NCBI GenBank assembly: GCA_900551095.1
Contig: URUJ01000004.1
Coordinates: 9,948-73,947 of the forward strand
Direction: 5' to 3'
Source of the DNA: an uncultured Anaerococcus sp.
GTDB taxonomy: Bacteria > Bacillota > Clostridia > Tissierellales > Peptoniphilaceae
Length of the DNA: 64,000 nucleotides
The position numbers and the translations under genes are program-made. The notes under the pieces are model-generated. The model was given only the letters and a program-made list of their open reading frames with translations. It was not told the DNA's origin and ran no database searches. This document shows, piece after piece, positions 60,745 to 64,000 of this stretch. Numbering within the stretch: the stretch's first letter is position 1; each line of letters starts with the position of its first letter.

Positions 60745-61605
60745 TTAGGTGACATTATAAAATTTAATTTCAAATCTTGCTCCGCCATCAATATTTGAAA
60801 CAGAAATTTCCCCGTTATTTTTTTCGACAATTGTCTTCGCCATAGCAAGACCAATTCCAAAACCATTTGAGTCTGGAGTTTTATAAAAGCGTTTAAAGAT
60901 TTTTTTCATATTCTCTTTTTCTATTCCTCCGCCATTGTCTTCAATAATTAAGCTTGTATAGAGGGGATTTTTATAGGATGAAACCGCGATTTTATCACAA
61001 GACGGTCTATTATAAGCATTCTTTATAATATTAATGAGAGCTTCTGCTAGCCAATAAAAATCTCCATAAATACTATTTTCCTTTAAACTTTCTGCTACTT
61101 CTACATTAGTAGATCTCCTTAAATCTAAACTATCTAAAGCATAAGCCACTAATTCATCTAAAGGAATTTGTTCTTTTTTCATAAGATCTTTGTTTGCATC
61201 AAGGCTTGATAGTTTAAGAAGAATATCTGATAAAGAATTTAATCTAATTGTTTGTCTTTTTAAAATCTCTATATCTCCGTTAGCTGGAAAGTCCATCTCC
61301 AAATTTTCTATGGAAAAAAGCATAGATGTAATAGGAGTTTTGATTTGATGGGCGATGTCTTCTAGGTATTCGATTTGCTTTTCGCTATTTTTTCTACTTG
61401 TCTCTTTTGCTTCGACTATTTCTATAAAAAGTTTGTAAATCTTATCTTCTAAAATTGAAAAATCATCTTGCTTCATAGGAATTTTATAATTTTGATTTTT
61501 CATATTTTCTATCAAATCTATAAGTTCATTTATCCTATTTTTCTTCCTATTTTCTAAAAGATAATAAAGAAGAAAAAGACTTATTATCCAAAATACATAT
61601 AGCAT
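60745..61605 (-). CDS. sensor histidine kinase with only a minimal membrane anchor
   Basis: This 286-residue protein starts just after the response regulator stop, behind AGGATGG. Only one clear hydrophobic segment is seen (LYVFWIISLFLLYYLL), with no extracellular domain. The kinase core has the phospho-His in EDIAHQIKTPITSM (H box), the N box NIIKNAYNRP, and G boxes DNGGGIEK and GFGIGLAMAKTIV. Bce-type kinases normally have two helices and sense through the transporter; this one is more reduced. It phosphorylates the adjacent regulator. Confidence 0.9.
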   Translation of the reverse strand: MLYVFWIISLFLLYYLLENRKKNRINELIDLIENMKNQNYKIPMKQDDFSILEDKIYKLFIEIVEAKETSRKNSEKQIEYLEDIAHQIKTPITSMLFSIENLEMDFPANGDIEILKRQTIRLNSLSDILLKLSSLDANKDLMKKEQIPLDELVAYALDSLDLRRSTNVEVAESLKENSIYGDFYWLAEALINIIKNAYNRPSCDKIAVSSYKNPLYTSLIIEDNGGGIEKENMKKIFKRFYKTPDSNGFGIGLAMAKTIVEKNNGEISVSNIDGGARFEIKFYNVT

Positions 61606-61606
61606 C

Positions 61607-62257
61607 TCAATCCATCCTATAACCAATTCCTCTAACAGTAGTAATAACTTCCCTATCAAGTTTCTCCCTAATTCTTTTAATGGTTGATGTTAGAGTATTG
61701 TCATTTACAAACTTATCCCTATCTTCCCAAAACATTTCAAGCAGCTGACTTCTGGTATAAACTCTGTGAGGATTTTTAATAAATAAGACTAGGATTTCAT
61801 ATTCTAGCGAAGTTAAATCCACCAGATTTCCCTTAAAATAAACTTTTGAATCATTTAAATCTATTTTGATATCCTTATAAGTAATTATTTTGTCTTGACT
61901 TAGAGGTATTGTTCTTAATACCGCATCAATCCTTGCTCTTAGTATGGCAAGAGAAAATGGCTTTGTTAAGTAATCATCTGCTCCCCTATCAAGTGATGCA
62001 ATTATAAAATCTTCATCATTTTTAACTGTTGTTACAATGACTCTTATGTCCTTATCTTTTAATCTTTCTATCAAATACTGACCGTCCTTATCAGGTAGAT
62101 TTATATCAAGTAGTGCCACATCTATATCGATATTCATCTTATAGTCAGCTTCATAAAAAGATTTAGCAACCTCTACTTTATAGCCATTTTTTATCAAATA
62201 TTTTTTCATTTGTAAGGCTATGTCTTCGTTATCTTCTATAATTAAAATGTTTTTCAT
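61607..62257 (-). CDS. OmpR-family response regulator
   Basis: A 216-residue protein. The receiver domain has the acidic pair IIEDNED, phospho-acceptor Asp in VALLDINLPD, and Lys in LTKPF. The C-terminal winged helix (about 125-216) contains SLEYEILVLFIKNP and the recognition-helix region DNTLTSTIKRIREKL. It should regulate the adjacent ABC transporter genes. It is the first gene of the kinase pair and runs directly into the kinase gene. Confidence 0.93.
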   Translation of the reverse strand: MKNILIIEDNEDIALQMKKYLIKNGYKVEVAKSFYEADYKMNIDIDVALLDINLPDKDGQYLIERLKDKDIRVIVTTVKNDEDFIIASLDRGADDYLTKPFSLAILRARIDAVLRTIPLSQDKIITYKDIKIDLNDSKVYFKGNLVDLTSLEYEILVLFIKNPHRVYTRSQLLEMFWEDRDKFVNDNTLTSTIKRIREKLDREVITTVRGIGYRMD

Positions 62258-62285
62258 TGTAATCTTCTATATTTTGTGTATATAA

Positions 62286-63455
62286 TTATTTGAGATATTT
62301 GTCTAATTGCTTATAATTAACATACTCAACACCATTAAATTTTGGATATGAATCACCTGCATAAATGATTTTCGGATCTCTCGCCTTATCTTCTGCTTCT
62401 ACAAAATAAATCAAATGTCTTGAAAATGTTTTGTTAGGTGTCATTGATGTTTTTATTTCATAGGGAAATAAATCATTTTCTTTCTTAACAATCAAGTCTA
62501 CTTCTACCCCTTTAGCTGTTCTCATATAGAAAATATTAGGGTCTATATTATCATTTAATCTTGATTTTAGAACTTCAGAAACAATTAAATTTTCAAATAA
62601 ATTACCACGTAAAGGATCTCTATTAGCCTGATTCTCAGTTTCTATACCAAGAAGATAAACAGCCAAACCTACTTCTGTAAAATATATTTTTGGAGATTTA
62701 ATATGCTGTTTTGTAATATTAGAAAAAAATGGTTTTAGTCGGTATACAATGTAAGAATCTTCTAAAACAGATAACCATTCAGATAAAGTTGTAGACGATA
62801 CTCCAACCTCTCCCGACAAGGCTGATAAATTAACAAGTTGACCTACCCTGGCTGCTAAAAGAGTTAAAAATCGTAAAAATTTATCTAAATTTTTAATTTC
62901 TAACATTTCTCTTAAGTCTTTTTCCACGTAGGTATTTAAATAATCTCTATAATAAGTTAAGGGTTCTCGTGATACCTTCTTGTAAAGTTCTGGCATGAAA
63001 CCTTTAATTAATAAATCATCTATCGATAAGGATTCTAATTGTCCATCTTGATCCAATTCTTTCATACTTAAAGGAAGTAACGTCGTAATACTTGTTCTAC
63101 CAGCAAGAGATTGAGCGATTCCCTCTTGTAAACTAGGTTGATGGCTACCAGTAAGTATAAAACGCCCATTATTTTCTCTATCAGAGTCAACTATAACTTG
63201 AATAGCAGAAAGTAGTTCTGGAACTCTTTGAACCTCGTCAATGATTAAGGGTTGCTTATATGTTTCAAAGAAACTCTTATAATCTTCTTTTGCAAACATC
63301 CTAGTAATAGGATCCTCTAAGTTAACATAGGTATACTCTGGAAAACATTCTTTTACTAATGTTGTTTTACCCGACTGCCTAGGACCTATAATTGTTACAA
63401 CAGGAACTTGTCTGCTTAAAGAAATTAACTTCTCGGATATATCTCTTTTAATCAT
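62286..63455 (-). CDS. AAA ATPase with DUF4143 domain
   Basis: This 389-residue protein has Walker A GPRQSGKTTLV (residues 24-34), Walker B LIIDEVQRVP and sensor FILTGSHQPSL. The C-terminal DUF4143 region (about 200-389) holds KIYFTEVGLAVYLLG, RGNLFENLIVSEVLK, VEVDLIV and PYEIKTS, a PD-(D/E)XK-like pattern. This family is common in anaerobes, often as mobile or toxin-associated genes, but its role is not fixed. It is a single gene with an AGGAGG ribosome site and lies close to unrecognised remnants. Confidence 0.9.
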   Translation of the reverse strand: MIKRDISEKLISLSRQVPVVTIIGPRQSGKTTLVKECFPEYTYVNLEDPITRMFAKEDYKSFFETYKQPLIIDEVQRVPELLSAIQVIVDSDRENNGRFILTGSHQPSLQEGIAQSLAGRTSITTLLPLSMKELDQDGQLESLSIDDLLIKGFMPELYKKVSREPLTYYRDYLNTYVEKDLREMLEIKNLDKFLRFLTLLAARVGQLVNLSALSGEVGVSSTTLSEWLSVLEDSYIVYRLKPFFSNITKQHIKSPKIYFTEVGLAVYLLGIETENQANRDPLRGNLFENLIVSEVLKSRLNDNIDPNIFYMRTAKGVEVDLIVKKENDLFPYEIKTSMTPNKTFSRHLIYFVEAEDKARDPKIIYAGDSYPKFNGVEYVNYKQLDKYLK

Positions 63456-63490
63456 ACTTCGACCTCCTAATTAATTATATAATACAAAAT

Positions 63491-63532
63491 ATGGGCATTA
63501 TTTTCAAGTATAACTTTTAAATAATGCCCCAT
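63491..63532. terminator. inverted repeat upstream of the DUF4143 gene
   Basis: ATGGGCATTATTT and AAATAATGCCCCAT are near-perfect inverted arms around a ~15-nt loop. No long T run follows on either strand (ATATTTTG on the minus strand). It is possibly the terminator of a transcript coming from the right-hand side. Confidence 0.5.
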
Positions 63533-63612
63533 CTTTGCAAAATTATTTTATTTCTAATATAGAACTTAAAATCTAACTACTATATATATTGCTTTAGTTT
63601 CATTTTCGAAAA

Positions 63613-63849
63613 CTACTTTTTTGTCAACAAAGCTATAGCTTCTAAATGGCTTGAGCGGTCAGTATGGATAAAATTTAATATTTTAGTGAAGCCTCGTATG
63701 TGGGAATATATCCATAACGAATAAGTTAAGCTATTCATTACAAGTCTAAACTTTCCTTGTTTAACAAATTTGGAACTTAATATAAGTATATTATGAAGAA
63801 TAAGGTCATATAATTCAAATCTATTTAGAAATAATTCCATTTCGGACAT
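63613..63849 (-). CDS. small hypothetical ORF, doubtful
   Basis: A 78-codon frame starting with ATG but without a clear ribosome site. The product is mildly hydrophobic and basic with no motif I recognise. Its C-terminal HLEAIALLTKK resembles, loosely, the GIEALLVK end of the partial frame to its right, so the region could hold a decayed duplication. Treat it as provisional. Confidence 0.3.
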   Translation of the reverse strand: MSEMELFLNRFELYDLILHNILILSSKFVKQGKFRLVMNSLTYSLWIYSHIRGFTKILNFIHTDRSSHLEAIALLTKK

Positions 63850-63886
63850 ATTTTTAAATCAGTGTTTTAACATTCCCATTATCATC

Positions 63887-64000
63887 TTACTTTACTAGCA
63901 AAGCTTCAATTCCCTGTTTTCTTGTCGAACACACAACAATTTTATTATTTATTAAGACTAACCTGATGATAGCATACATCGAAAAGTTGATTTTAACACT
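63887..64000 (-). CDS. C-terminal fragment of an unidentified protein (truncated by window edge)
   Basis: The last 37 codons of an open frame run in from the right edge, ending in TAA. The visible residues include AIIRLVLINNK and GIEALLVK. Nothing identifies the family, and the start lies outside the window. Confidence 0.35.
   Translation of the reverse strand, partial: SVKINFSMYAIIRLVLINNKIVVCSTRKQGIEALLVK

Noticed and set aside
63456..64000. Transposase or IS remnant at the right edge
   Set aside because: No DDE or HUH motif, terminal repeats or recognisable transposase residues are visible. The two short frames stay unassigned.
1..64000. CRISPR array, prophage, restriction-modification or toxin-antitoxin locus
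   Set aside because: No regularly spaced direct repeats, cas-like, phage structural, methylase or toxin pairs were seen.

Overview
The window is AT-rich DNA from a low-GC Gram-positive bacterium. Strong AGGAGG-type ribosome sites, dense operons with 4-20 bp overlaps, a Firmicutes-type SRP RNA, CcpA/HPr/EI, CvfB, YhaO/YhaN, ThyX and DHODH-1B/PyrK all fit. Gene content and codon bias look most like Gram-positive anaerobic cocci (Peptoniphilaceae, e.g. Anaerococcus). This is inference from recognisable families, not from a search. Almost everything is on the minus strand. The plus-strand exceptions are NAD kinase, tmRNA, tRNA-Ser with SRP RNA, and a CbpB-like CBS protein. I see no complete insertion sequence, prophage or CRISPR array.

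Layout, left to right. 1-7.4 kb: a housekeeping operon reading leftwards (CvfB, PpiC, a PepD-like protein, DUF1292, YtqA, a small P-loop ATPase, terminator, an uncharacterised protein, a pseudouridine synthase, ROK kinase, a response regulator cut by the window edge). 7.4-13.6 kb: YitT, an APH-fold protein behind ptsI, ptsH, a CcpA-like regulator, and two cell-envelope or stress-type proteins. 13.6-18.9 kb: probable 6S RNA with a near-consensus promoter, a second RluA-type synthase, NAD kinase, and an FHA/SEDS/PBP cell-wall operon. 19-28.5 kb: a glycogen operon glgC-glgD-glgA-glgP-like-pulA-phosphoglucomutase. 28.7-33.8 kb: tmRNA, dnaX-ebfC-recR-lipoprotein, tRNA-Ser, SRP RNA, CBS protein. 34-36.4 kb: a GlgB-like protein with a GH73 glucosaminidase. 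36.4-42 kb: pyrB-I-C-F-K-D-E. 42-46.6 kb: CYTH, phosphoesterase, YhaN/YhaO, histidine phosphatase. 46.7-50.7 kb: an ABC exporter with a very long extracellular coiled coil. 50.8-52.9 kb: thyX, then a cation/proton antiporter behind a fluoride riboswitch. 53-57.5 kb: membrane and NERD proteins and a large-subunit catalase. 57.6-62.3 kb: a BceAB/BceRS-like ABC plus two-component module. 62.3-64 kb: a DUF4143 ATPase and unrecognised remnants.

The most unusual theme is that four proteins keep the fold signatures of well-known enzymes but have lost the catalytic residues, while their genes stay intact and embedded in operons. They are a glycogen phosphorylase without the PLP lysine, a branching enzyme without its Asp/Glu/Asp triad, an M20C dipeptidase without metal ligands, and an aminoglycoside-phosphotransferase-like protein without HGD/DFG residues. 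Two of them belong to glycogen metabolism, where glgC, glgA, pulA and phosphoglucomutase look catalytically intact. This suggests a rewired, pseudoenzyme-assisted glycogen system. Other notable points are a cvfB gene that appears to start at ATA (or ATT), three different unexplained inverted-repeat elements, and the fluoride riboswitch on an antiporter.
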